DNA of 64,000 nucleotides from Daucus carota subsp. sativus. Its lineage: Eukaryota > Streptophyta > Magnoliopsida > Apiales > Apiaceae. Both the position numbers and the translations under genes were made by a program. Of the stretch, positions 36,732 through 46,819 are shown piece after piece. Each line of letters opens with the position of its first letter. Position 1 is the stretch's first letter. The notes beneath the pieces are model-generated. The model saw only the letters and a program-made list of their open reading frames with translations, searched no databases and had not been told where the DNA came from. Location: assembly GCF_001625215.2 (NCBI RefSeq), contig NC_030383.2:58022949-58086948 (forward strand), in the 5' to 3' direction.

Positions 36732-37486
36732 GATTAGAGCAAGTCCAACAGTGTCCTAGTTGGAGCCTTAAATATAATATATTAGAGCAAGTCCAAGAGT
36801 GCCTCAAATTGTTGTCCTAAGTTAAAATTTAGGGCATTTGATAAAAAAAACTGCTCCAACAATGTCCTAGTGATGCCTTATATCACTAGGACAACTCCAT
36901 CAAGCCTTATTTTTGAGGCACACTCTCTCCTTGCCCTATCTCATATTTTATAATAAATATCTATCTACACCCTCTTTCTCTCTCTACTTTCTATTATGTT
37001 TTAATGAAGAAAGTGAACTTTCAATAATAAAATATTAAACAAATAGAGAAAATAAGGCACATTGTTGGAGTTGAAGTTGGTTGAATATGTCCTAAACTAC
37101 TAGGACATAATTTTTTATATTATATTTAGGGCTTCAACTAGGACACTGTTGGACTTGCTCTTATGTCCTAGTAGTTTAGGACATATTCTACCGACTTCAA
37201 CTCCAACAATGTGCCTTATTTTCTCTATATGTTTAATATTTTATTATTAAAAGTTCACTTTCATCATTAAAACATAATATAAAGTAGAGAGAGAAAGAGA
37301 GTGTTGGTAGAAATTTATTATAAAATATGGGATAGGGCAAGGAGAGAGAGTGCCTCAAAAATAGGGCTTGGAGAGGTTGTCCTAGTGATATAAGGCATCA
37401 CTAGGACATTGTTGGAGCAACCTTTTTTATCAAATGCCCTAAATTTTAACTTAGGACATGATATAGGGCTTCTCTTGGACTTGCTC
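36732..37486. mobile_element. Tourist/PIF-like compound foldback, TTA target duplication
   Basis: Missing from the block-B counterpart at about 59494, where ACTCGGTTAG runs straight into the Stowaway. TTA flanks both ends. The GAGCAAGTCCAA end motif occurs near 36738 and 36785 and inverted near 37150 and 37470. The two halves (36783-37160 and 37164-37486) are inverted copies of one MITE, so it looks like a nested or head-to-head pair. Non-coding. Confidence 0.82.
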
Positions 37487-37489
37487 TTA

Positions 37490-37700
37490 CTCCCTCCATC
37501 CCAAATTAGATGACCACTTTGACTTTGGGCACACAATTTAAGGTTCATTGACTGTATTTTTAAAATTTTATTTTTGCTAATAAAAATTAAAATATGAAAT
37601 TTTTATTTACAAAAGAAAAAATAAATTTCGGAAATAGACGGTCAATGCACCTAAAGTTACGTGCCCAAAGTCAACTAGTTCATCTAATTTGGGATGGAGG
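37490..37700. mobile_element. Stowaway-like MITE, block A copy
   Basis: Starts CTCCCTCCATCCCAAATTAG and ends CTAATTTGGGATGGAGG. The same element is at 59496-59700, so it predates the block duplication. Confidence 0.85.
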
Positions 37701-37804
37701 TAATAATTAATCTTAATTTAGTCATACGTCAATTTAAAATATTCAAATAATTGATGACTCTCTTGAAACTGTCTACTCCCTTATTTGCCTATATACACTA
37801 CTAT

Positions 37805-39395
37805 GGGTCCTGTTCCCTGACATGTGGTTGTCAGGAAACGTTTATTTGACAACCTACTCCCCAGCCGTTGGATCGACGATCCAACGGCTGGGACAAAAGA
37901 TTCAGTTTTTAAGTGTCCGCGGTTAAAAACCGCGGACACTAGGTCTTTCCGCGTGTTTCTCCTGCGGACACACATGCCTATCCGCGGTTAATAACAGCGG
38001 ACAACACAGATTGTGAAAACCCTAAGTGTCTACTTCTAAAAAAATATGAAATTATACTCTCTTTTTTTTTTTTGAATTTATGGATTTAGATGATTATTAT
38101 GATTAAACTAATTTTGTTTTGAATAAATAACAATTAACTTTATTTTATATTATATGTTTAGAATTCTTTGTTTATATATTTTTAATAGTTAGTAGATTAT
38201 TATTAAAATTATCATTATTACCTATACATTCTAATCTTAGTATTTTATCATAAATTTAATTGTTATTTTTTTAAATTTTTTTTATTGATTGACTAATTTT
38301 TTTGTGAATAGTTAATATAGAATTTTTATTCTTGTCACATATTATATATTATAAGTATTATTTATTTTTTGTGTTATATAAAATATATTTAAATTCAATT
38401 TATTTAACAAAAATATAAAATGCTACTTAGACAATGTATGTTTTTAGACGTTTATGCTAAATATTTTTGTATTTTCTCGATCCTTCTTGCTTTCTAGCTG
38501 CATGGTTTGCTGTTTATATTGTTTTTTTCTTTTACTTTAACAAGCTTGTGTAATGTTGTAAAAGACTTTGTGGTTAGGGTGATATTTATGTACTTAAAGA
38601 GAATATATAATAAATATTATTCTCTTTTATGTGGTATATATAACACATAAATATTATTCTCTGTAAAATATATAAATATTATTCTTTTTATTGGATATAT
38701 ATACCACATAAATATTATTCTCTTTTAAATTAATTTAAAACTTAAAACAAGAAAAACGTCTAAAAAATATACATTGTCTAAGTAGCATTTTATATTTTTG
38801 TTAAATAAATTAAATTTAGATATATTTTATATAACACAAAAAATAAATAATACTTATAATATATAATATGTGACAAGAATAAAAATTATATATTAACTAT
38901 TCACAAAAAAATTAGTCAATCAATAAAATAATTTAAAAAAATAACAATTAAATTTATGATAAAATACTAAGATTAGAATGTATAGGTAATAATGATAATT
39001 TTAATAATAATCTACTAACTATTAAAATATATAAACAAAGAATTCTAAACATATAATATAAAATAAAGTTAATTGTTATTTATTCAAAACAAAATTAGTT
39101 TAATCATAATAATCATCTAAATCCATAAATTCAAAAAAAAAAAGAGTATAATTTCATATTTTTTTAGAAGTAGACACTTAGGTTCACAGTCTGTGTTGTC
39201 CGCTGTTATTAACCGCGGGTAGGCATGTATGTCCGCGGGAGAAACACGCGGAAAGACCTAGTGTCCGCGGTTTTTAAGCGCGGACACTTAAAAACTGAAT
39301 CTTTTGTCCCAGCCGTTGGATCGTCGATCCAACGGCTGGGGAGTAGGTTGTCAAATAAACGTTCCCTGACAACCACATGTCAGGGAACAGGACCC
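37805..39395. mobile_element. Mutator-like foldback transposon with 650-bp inverted arms
   Basis: 1591 bp, starting GGGTCCTGTTCCCTGACA and ending TGTCAGGGAACAGGACCC. The 9-bp duplication CACTACTAT flanks it (37796-37804, 39396-39404), and the unoccupied site is present once at 59796-59804. The arms (about 37805-38453 and 38753-39395) are inverted copies around a 300-bp spacer. The outer 230 bp contain smaller GC-rich hairpins, such as 37861-37891 and 37912-37940. No transposase frame, so non-autonomous. The 9-bp duplication and long inverted arms place it with Mutator-like elements. Confidence 0.92.
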
Positions 39396-39833
39396 CACTA
39401 CTATAACCACAGACACGGTATTCTTGTTGTTTATGATAATTTTACACTATCATTTTCATAAATAAGTCGCTTATTTTCGAGAAATTATAAATACTTTTTT
39501 CCAAAATAAACCAAAGTGTACATCTGGCTTTTATCTCTACTTGATAGATTACTATGTACAAGGATGCTTTAAAAGTATTTATATAAATTTTTTAGTTGAC
39601 TTCGGGTTTGTCTTTTAAATATTTTATAATATTAATATATGTTAATAATAGTAGGTTAATCTTTTTATTTTTTAACTAATTGTAAATTATATTTAAAAGG
39701 ATAACAGTGGAGTTTATATAGTGTTTTTAATGTTTAGTGATGTAAGAGTAAGAGAACTCTACTTATTACAGACTTTTGGTTATAAAGTGACATAAATAAA
39801 CATAACCAAAATTTTGAACTACAAATTATACTA

Positions 39834-40092
39834 CTCCCTCCGTCTCCTTTTATATTTCCTTGTTTGACTTTTGATCAGTCAAATTGACTATATTTTGACT
39901 GAAATTTTACATATATCATATAATTCGAAAAATAATAAAAATATGTCATTAGAAAGTATATTTAGTGTATTTTAATATGCAATTTTCAGATTTCGAAAAT
40001 AATGAAGAGATAATTTGTAATGTTTAGTCAAAATTTGGTCAATTTGACTGGTCAAGAGTCAAATGGTGACATGTAAAAGGGGATGGAGGGAG
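39834..40092. mobile_element. Stowaway-like MITE, block A copy
   Basis: Ends CTCCCTCCGTCTCC and GGGGATGGAGGGAG, flanked by TA. Nearly identical to 60234-60492 in block B. Confidence 0.9.
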
Positions 40093-40597
40093 TATTATTT
40101 ATTGCTTTCTGTTTGTCTTGGAGTAGACAAAATAAAAATTAAAAAAGGTTACAGAGTTTTCTATATTGTAAATAGGTACTAGAAATAATATTTATTTTAT
40201 TATATTTTTAAATATATTTTTTAAATATTAATATATGTTATTAATAATAATTTTCTTTGACTAATTATAAATTATATTTTCCATAATTTTTATTGTTAAA
40301 ATTTATAAAAATTGAATATTATTAATCTATAAAAAAAAGAATATTAGATTGACGAAAATTTTGAACCACAAATTATAGCAATGTTGATGTTTTAAATAAT
40401 TTTTCTCTAACAAAACTATTTAATATATTGTTAGAATGATATTAGGGTAATAAATACAATAAGATAGAGAGGACAAATATATCAGCTCTTCAATTCCGAA
40501 TCAAAACTGATTTATGTTTTCTTAGTGGCTCTTTATTATAAGAAGTTATACCCAACTTATGCCTACTCGTAACTTTGTCCAAAGTTTAATATCAAAC

Positions 40598-41803
40598 ATG
40601 GCTATTACAGGATCCTTAACCAAGAAAGCAACAGAAAGCAACAATCTTGTTTCTGTCCTGCCTCCAGAAGTTATTGAATGGGAGATACTGCCTAGACTCT
40701 CTGTAAAATCACTTTTACAATATAAATCTGTTTGTAAATCCTGGAATTTGCTTATCTCAACCGACCATAATTTCGTCAAGTCGCAGCTTCATCATAACCT
40801 CAGCAGAGACTCTCTCATACTGCATCAAGTAAGTTTCTATAACTCTTTTGTAGTTGGTTGCATTGATGGATTAGTATGTGTCTTCCGTTGGGTCAAGGAT
40901 GCTTCAAAAGTGGATATTGCGATTTGGAATCCTGCCACAAATCTGTGTTTGGCGATACCACCTCTTCCAAAGAGAAGTGTTCGAAGATATGATGTCCTTT
41001 TAGGATTTGGTTATGATTCGGTGGAGAATGATTTTAAGGTAATTTATGGTTCCCTGATTGAAGAAAAACCATTAGCATGTGATGTCTATTCATGCAAAGC
41101 TGCTTGTTGGAAGAAAATTGCTCCCTCTAACATACTTTACCGCGGGAAAATTTCTCAAAAATGGAAGCCAATAATTTTCAACGGATCTCCTTTTTGGTTG
41201 ATTCGGAAGAGGCAGGACGCAGAAATCAGTCTGGTTGTGATATCGTTTGATGTTCGGCTCGAGGTTTTCAGGTTGCTACCTAGTTTTAGTTGTGTGGCCA
41301 CTAAAAACTTCAGAAAATTTGTTTTCACGGATTTCATGGATTCTCTTGCGATCATGGTCTATGATGTGGGAAGGTATTCTGTAGAACCAATTGATGTTTA
41401 TATTTTTAATCAGATAAGTAGTGTTTGGAACAAGAAGATATCTATTGGACCAATTATATGTAAAGAGCCGGATATTAAGTTGAAGGAGATTGCTATTGGA
41501 ACATTTATAAGAATACCTGAGACTATTATGTTGCATAGCATAATACCGTGTTCTAGGAATGGTGACATTCTATTTCTGAATGCCCGTAGTTGCAGATTAT
41601 ATGGCGTCAATCCCAAAACCCATACAATCAAATTACTTAAGGACGGCTCATTTCCAGAACGGATATATAATTGCTTCAACTACTCTGAGAGCCTGAGTTT
41701 TGTTAAGGGGATGAAGCCCCTTTCCGACAAAAGATATGAAGGCAGTTTCATATTTCTTCACAGAGACACGCTAGAGCTCGCCCCTAGTTATCAATATATA
41801 TGA
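40598..41803 (+). CDS. F-box protein with FBA domain (P3), intact
   Basis: Single exon, 401 residues from the ATG at 40598, which matches the paralog start MAITGSLTKKA; an in-frame upstream ATG at 40559 adds 13 residues with no paralog counterpart at P2. F-box at about 19-60 (VLPPEVIEWEILPRLSVKSL), followed by a complete FBA domain with IWNPATNLCLAIPPLP and GFGYDSVENDFKVIYG, ending LELAPSYQYI. Compared with P2 it carries an insertion near 280-305 (ICKEPDIKLKEIAIGTFIR). Its 3' half closely follows P7 (60989-62212), while the stretch coding YNSFVVGCIDGLVCVFRWVKD follows P2/P6, so it looks mosaic. The upstream block lacks the TATATAAGG motif of P1 and P2. Confidence 0.89.
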   Translation: MAITGSLTKKATESNNLVSVLPPEVIEWEILPRLSVKSLLQYKSVCKSWNLLISTDHNFVKSQLHHNLSRDSLILHQVSFYNSFVVGCIDGLVCVFRWVKDASKVDIAIWNPATNLCLAIPPLPKRSVRRYDVLLGFGYDSVENDFKVIYGSLIEEKPLACDVYSCKAACWKKIAPSNILYRGKISQKWKPIIFNGSPFWLIRKRQDAEISLVVISFDVRLEVFRLLPSFSCVATKNFRKFVFTDFMDSLAIMVYDVGRYSVEPIDVYIFNQISSVWNKKISIGPIICKEPDIKLKEIAIGTFIRIPETIMLHSIIPCSRNGDILFLNARSCRLYGVNPKTHTIKLLKDGSFPERIYNCFNYSESLSFVKGMKPLSDKRYEGSFIFLHRDTLELAPSYQYI

Positions 41804-42465
41804 TTAAGTACGTGTTTTCTGTTTAGAACCTGCTTCTTTAAATAATTGCGGTTTTCATTTTGGGTTTTTTCATTTAGTGTGAAAATTTTGGAATACTAAT
41901 ATCAATAAGATCTATATACTTGATGCATTGATGAGCATTCTTCGATCTTAATTTCAGGTATTGAGTATCTTAATTGATTGATATTGCGTATTAGATTTGT
42001 TGTAAAACAGTCAAGAATCATCTCTTACCTTCCTCTCCATTTTTGCTCGCTGTTCTTGTAAGAACCACTACTTAAACAAGAGTAGCTTCAGTTAAGCAAG
42101 AGTAGTTTCTTTCTTGTAAGAAAGATAACAGAGTATACTGATGACCATAATACTTAAAAAGAATAATACAGAACATACTCCTCTCTTTCTTTTCATTTGT
42201 CTATCTTGTATCTCTTCCTTGAAGCCTCTGTATCTGTATCTGGCCCTTTCGAAAGCTAGTGTTAGCATGATGGACTTAATTGTCCTAGATTTTTATATTA
42301 TCTGTTAATGTCTCGTTTTAAAATATTAAAATAATTGATGGCTCTCTTGAAACAATCAGTAGCAAATTTAACAGATAGAACCTGTCTACTCCCGTAATTT
42401 GCCGATATACACTACTGTAACCACAAACACCGTGCTCTTGCCGTTTGTTATAATTTTACACATCA
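41804..42465. other. intergenic behind P3 with a trace of the 31542 gene leader
   Basis: Related to the DNA behind P7 (62213 onward). About 42004-42080 (ACAGTCAAGAATCATCTCTT, then TTGCTCGCTGTTCTTG) matches the leader of the 31542 gene, but the coding part is lost. The site CACTACTGTAACC near 42410 is another unoccupied relative of the Mutator-like insertion site. Confidence 0.6.
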
Positions 42466-44938
42466 TCTATACTATTATATACTTATATATAATAAAATAA
42501 ATATTTCTTACCAGTTTTATTTGTAGAATCATATAAACCACAATTTACACTTTCACAATTTTTTTACAATATTTTTAAAATTAATAAGCCGAATTTATAC
42601 GAGGAACAAATACAAAAACTTTTTCTTAATTTAAAATGGATTCTACCTTCTTATTGCATGTTTATAATTCCTTTTCTTAATTCTAAACAAATTATGTTTA
42701 TCAATATTAATCTAGAACCATATAAGTTTTCTGAAAAATATTTAAATCACATTATAATAATTCTAATATAAAATACATTTATAAATATAATCTGATAGGA
42801 GTTGGCATAACGTATTCTACTCAAAATATATTAAAATTTGATAAAAAAAATTTAATTACTTTGGCATGATACATACGAGAAAAGGAATGGCTTGATTACA
42901 ATAGTTTATTTGAAGCCATTAATGGTAGTGATGGTGTATTTACAACAGTTCTAACTTACAAACAAATCATAATTTCGAATTTTATTTTATTAAAAATTTT
43001 AATTTATTATTTATAAATTAAATAATTAAAAAGCTCTCGTGCTTGCACGGGCTATAAGCTAATTATATACTTATATATAATTATCGTAAGGGAAATAATT
43101 TGGACGCATGGTTGTTCGGTCCTAAACCTTATCATCCGTTGGATCGAATATTGAACAAATAAGCACCGTTAGATTAAAACAAAATTAACTTATGTTCCAT
43201 TAGGTAACTGATATCTACTTGCATGTTTATAATTCCTTTTCTGAATCCAAAGCAAATTCTGTCTTTCACATGTTTATGATCCAAAACAAATATTTTTATT
43301 ATTAAAGATAAATGTGTTAGATTAAGTCACTCATAACCGTTAAATCATGGAAAACTAATATTTTGGATTCGATTCAAGTAAAATTTATTTAATTGAAAAT
43401 TTTAATTTATTATTTGTAAATTAAATTTTCCCCACCATTTAAAATATATTTAAAAAGTTTTTAAATAATTAAAAAGCTCCCGTGCCTTACACGGGATATA
43501 AGCTAGTACTATTAAAACCGAAACATTAAAAATTTGGTCGGTCGGTACTTGGGCTAAAATACAGACCTATCTATATAACCAATTTTTTTTTTGATTTGGG
43601 CCCAAGTACGGGCCTATCTATATAACCAATTAATCCTTTTAAAATCGAAAAATTAAAGTTTGGTAGGTCAATACTTGAACCAAAATACGGGCCTATCTAT
43701 ATAACCAATTATTCTGGGCCTATCTATATAACCAATATTCTTTTTAATTTGGACCAAAGTACGGGCCTATCCATATAACCAATTAATCCTTTTAATTGAA
43801 ATATATTACCTTTTTTATAATTCTGATTGAAAAACTCAATATTCTACAATAACATTGAGAAACATGGTAATTACTTTTTTTAACTAAAGTATATTATCTT
43901 CTTATAAATTTTTTAACTAAAAAAATCAATCTTTTACAATTAATACGGACATGGGCGACATATTTATACGTAAAGATGTGTGCCAAAAGTCTAAACGTCA
44001 AATAATAAAAAAAGTAGAGGGTGTATTATTATATTGGTCGGGCGGTCGGTACTTGGGCCGAAGTATGGGCATATCTATATAACCAATTATTCTTTTTAAC
44101 TAAAATAAATTATCTTTTATAAATTTTTTAGCTAAAAAAACTCAATATTCTAAAATAATATCGAGCAACATAGTAATTGCCTTTTTAATCCAAACGTATT
44201 ATCCTTTTCGGATTTTCTAACTAAAAAAATCGAGCTTTTGCAATTAACACGGACGACATATATTTTAAAATATAATATCATTAAATATAATTATTAATAA
44301 ATAACATGTGATATTATTCGACCAAAATACATTAATAACACTATTTTTAATACTATAATGATCTCACATTAAAAGAAATATTACAAATCTATCATATACT
44401 ATATATTATTACACTATTAAAGCCGAAAATAAAAAGTTCAGTTGGTTGGTTGGTCAGTTAGTTAAGTTTGGTAAATCGGTTAGTATTCGATCCACGGAGT
44501 TCTTGAATTTATAATATGTTATAGTATATTTTTTATTATCTATTAAACCAAAACATTAAATTTAGATTAGTATGGTGGGTTCGTATTTGGTTTCATCGTT
44601 TCTTTAAATTATAAAATGTTTTATATCATATTATTAATTATTAATAACGAAATATTAAAACGTTGATTGGTTAGTTTATATCTGAGTTTATAGGCCTCCT
44701 TAAATTATAACATGTAAAAAAAATATTTTAACATTCACATTAAAATATATAGTTCGATCTAATTTTTAATTAGCCATTTGACGGACTTAACTATGAAGAA
44801 TTTATCCAACTGTTAAATAAAATATTTATTCAACCACATTATTCTATCATAATTTTACTTTTACAATAAAATTAGGTAAATTTAAAATACATACGATAAA
44901 ATAACAAATATGTTAACCGCCCGTGCAATATAAGCTAG
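42466..44938. mobile_element. Helitron-like insertion, probably nested
   Basis: The left edge is A then TCTATACTATTATATA; the right edge is CCCGTGCAATATAAGCTAG then T, as for Helitrons (TC start, CTRR end, A/T host site). Flanks TTTTACACATCA and TAAGTTATTTATTTTC correspond to neighbouring sequence in the related region at 39440-39480, so this 2.5 kb is an insertion. Two further Helitron-type 3' ends lie inside: a CGTGCTTGCACG hairpin then CTAA at 43059-43062, and CCCGTGCCTTACACGGG then CTAG at 43503-43506. Several Helitrons are therefore stacked. No Rep/helicase frame was seen. Confidence 0.72.
43559..44095. repeat. irregular repeat of a GGGCCTATCTATATAACC unit
   Basis: At least six copies of a CCTATCTATATAACCAATT core (near 43565, 43612, 43692, 43718, 43765 and 44070), each often preceded by TACTTGGGC or AAGTACGGG. 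Spacing is irregular. It lies inside the Helitron-like insertion. Confidence 0.8.
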
Positions 44939-45348
44939 TAAGTTATTTATTTTCAAAAAATTATAAATATTTTTTTTCAAAATAACCAAAGTATACATAT
45001 GACTTTTATCTCTGCATAAACTCGTATAGTTGGCTGCATCGATATATTAGTATGTATCTTCGGTTAGCACAAGGATGCTTTAATTGTAATATTATAATAT
45101 TATTTTTATAATAAAATTTCATTATTATATTTAAAGACATACATTTATGTGATTAGTTCCTTTTTGGGCAAATATAGGATTATGGATATTCATATCCTGA
45201 GATGGAGAGGACAAATATCTGCTCTTCAATTCCAATTCCGAATCAAAACTAAATTATGTTTTTTCATGTAGTTCTTTATTAAAAGAAGTTATACACAACT
45301 TATGTCTTTATAAGGACTCGTAACTTTGTCCAAAGTTTCATATCAAAA
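44939..45348. other. intergenic, upstream of truncated F-box P4
   Basis: Resumes the host sequence shared with 39460 onward, then the array-wide F-box upstream block with TTTATAAGG before the ATG at 45349. A short GTTGGCTGCAT fragment of F-box coding sequence is embedded near 45030. No gene. Confidence 0.6.
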
Positions 45349-45606
45349 ATGGTCATTACAAGATCCTTAACTAAGAAAGCAAATGCAAGCAACGATCTTG
45401 TTTCTGTCCTGCCTCCAGAAGTTATTGAATGGGAGATACTGCCCAGACTTCCTGTGAAATCACTTTTGCGGTTTAAATCTGTTTGTAAATCCTGGAATTT
45501 GCTTATCTCAACCGACCATAGTTTCGTCAAGACGCAGCTTCATCAGAACCTCAGCAGAGACTCTCTCATACTGCAGCAAGAAAGTTTCTATAACTCTTTT
45601 GTAGTT
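45349..45606 (+). pseudogene. F-box copy P4, only the N-terminal F-box part
   Basis: About 86 residues from the shared start through the F-box (VLPPEVIEWEILPRLPVKSL, KSVCKSWNLL) to YNSFVV match the paralogs. At about 45606 homology stops abruptly and the frame runs on into unrelated sequence to a stop at 45715-45717. The FBA domain is absent. If expressed, it would be a SKP1-binding F-box without a substrate domain, a possible dominant-negative form, but it is more simply a truncated duplicate. Confidence 0.88.
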
Positions 45607-46819
45607 AACTCTGACTTGACAAACAGAAACTCGAAGAGAATGAAGTCATTGTCCATATTGCAACATATAATAAAAGTATTGAAACACAAGACATCCGTCA
45701 ATTTGATATCAAATTAGTTTTGGAAAGTTAATTAACTTTGTCAAACTACAATATTAGTTTGTCAAACAACTACAACACTACTGTTATATTTACAAGAACT
45801 CCAAATATAATTATATATAATGTTTGCCTATTAGATTGAATATAACAATTACGACTTAAAATTTTGAATTTTATTCGAGATTAAAGACACTATAAACGAA
45901 CTTATATGTGTTGATCTTGAATATTATTTTCACAATTTAAAATTCAACAAACAATATACTGATTTTATTAAAATAAAACATATTGTTAGAGTTAAGTTTC
46001 GTAAAGTCCACATTTAAGCTGTAGTAAGTACCGGTCATAATCTTTTAGTTTAGTCGTAAATAATATTTTTAATTATTCAAATTTATATATAATTTATCAT
46101 CTTTAAATAGTTTTAAATATAATTATCAATTAATCATTAACATCTTTCAACTCCAACAATCATTAAGATCATTATTCTCTTATGAGTTATATTTTAGAAC
46201 ATATATAGTGTTAGTGATTTATAAAATTATTGTTTTATTTTTTTATTGCAACGATTAAATCGTAGAATATAATCCGCGGATTGTCGAATGTTTACAAATA
46301 TTGTGGATTAAACAAATTAAAATTAAAACGAATAGATTATTTTTAAATAATTTTGAACTCCGATACTCTTTATTTTGTGAACTCCATAGAACGGGGGCCC
46401 ATATTGTTATAAAATAAATTTAAAATAAGATCAAATTTTAATATATAGAAAGTCTTATTTTCAAATAACAATAATTTAAATATCATTAAAAAACAATAAT
46501 TATAATAATTATAATAAAAATATGATAATATAATTAAGAAAAAATTATCCTTCCAATAAATAATAAATTTTAAAAATTTATTTAAACTCGTGCTTGGCAC
46601 GGGTCATCAACTAGTATATTGTTCAAATAATAATAGGATTATCGATACCCTGAGATAGCTAGAGAGGACAAATATCTGCCCTCTTTTTTTTTGTCACAAA
46701 CAAATATCTGCTTTTTAATTCGGAATCAAAACTGAATTATGTTCTCATGTAGTTCTTTATTATAAGAAACTTATGTCTTTATAAGGGCTCGTAACTTTGT
46801 CCAAAGTTTAGTATCAAAT
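45607..46819. other. unrelated DNA ending in a Helitron-type terminus, then F-box upstream block
   Basis: From 45607 to 46614 no F-box homology is seen. It ends with CTCGTGCTTGGCACGGG, ATCAACTAG at 46614 and then T, a Helitron-like 3' terminus. From 46615 the F-box upstream block resumes (TATATTGTTC, GACAAATATCTGC) before P5. I could not find a convincing 5' terminus, so whether this is an inserted Helitron or a recombination scar is open. Confidence 0.55.

Larger units (their letters stand above)
36533..40597. other. intergenic between P2 and P3, filled with transposons
   Basis: Base sequence matches 59297-60988 in block B. Two insertions found only here (36732-37486 and 37805-39395) and two older Stowaways shared with block B (37490, 39834) account for the extra length. 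No gene. Confidence 0.8.

Noticed and set aside
37805-39395. A microRNA precursor or CRISPR-like array
   Set aside because: The arms are far too long and are bounded by a 9-bp target duplication, so a transposon explains them; CRISPR is not expected in a plant nuclear genome and no spaced array is present.
37318-39461. Small open frames within the foldback elements (37318-37548, 37781-37975, 39225-39461)
   Set aside because: The latter two are mirror copies in the inverted arms, reading hairpin DNA; no transposase similarity.
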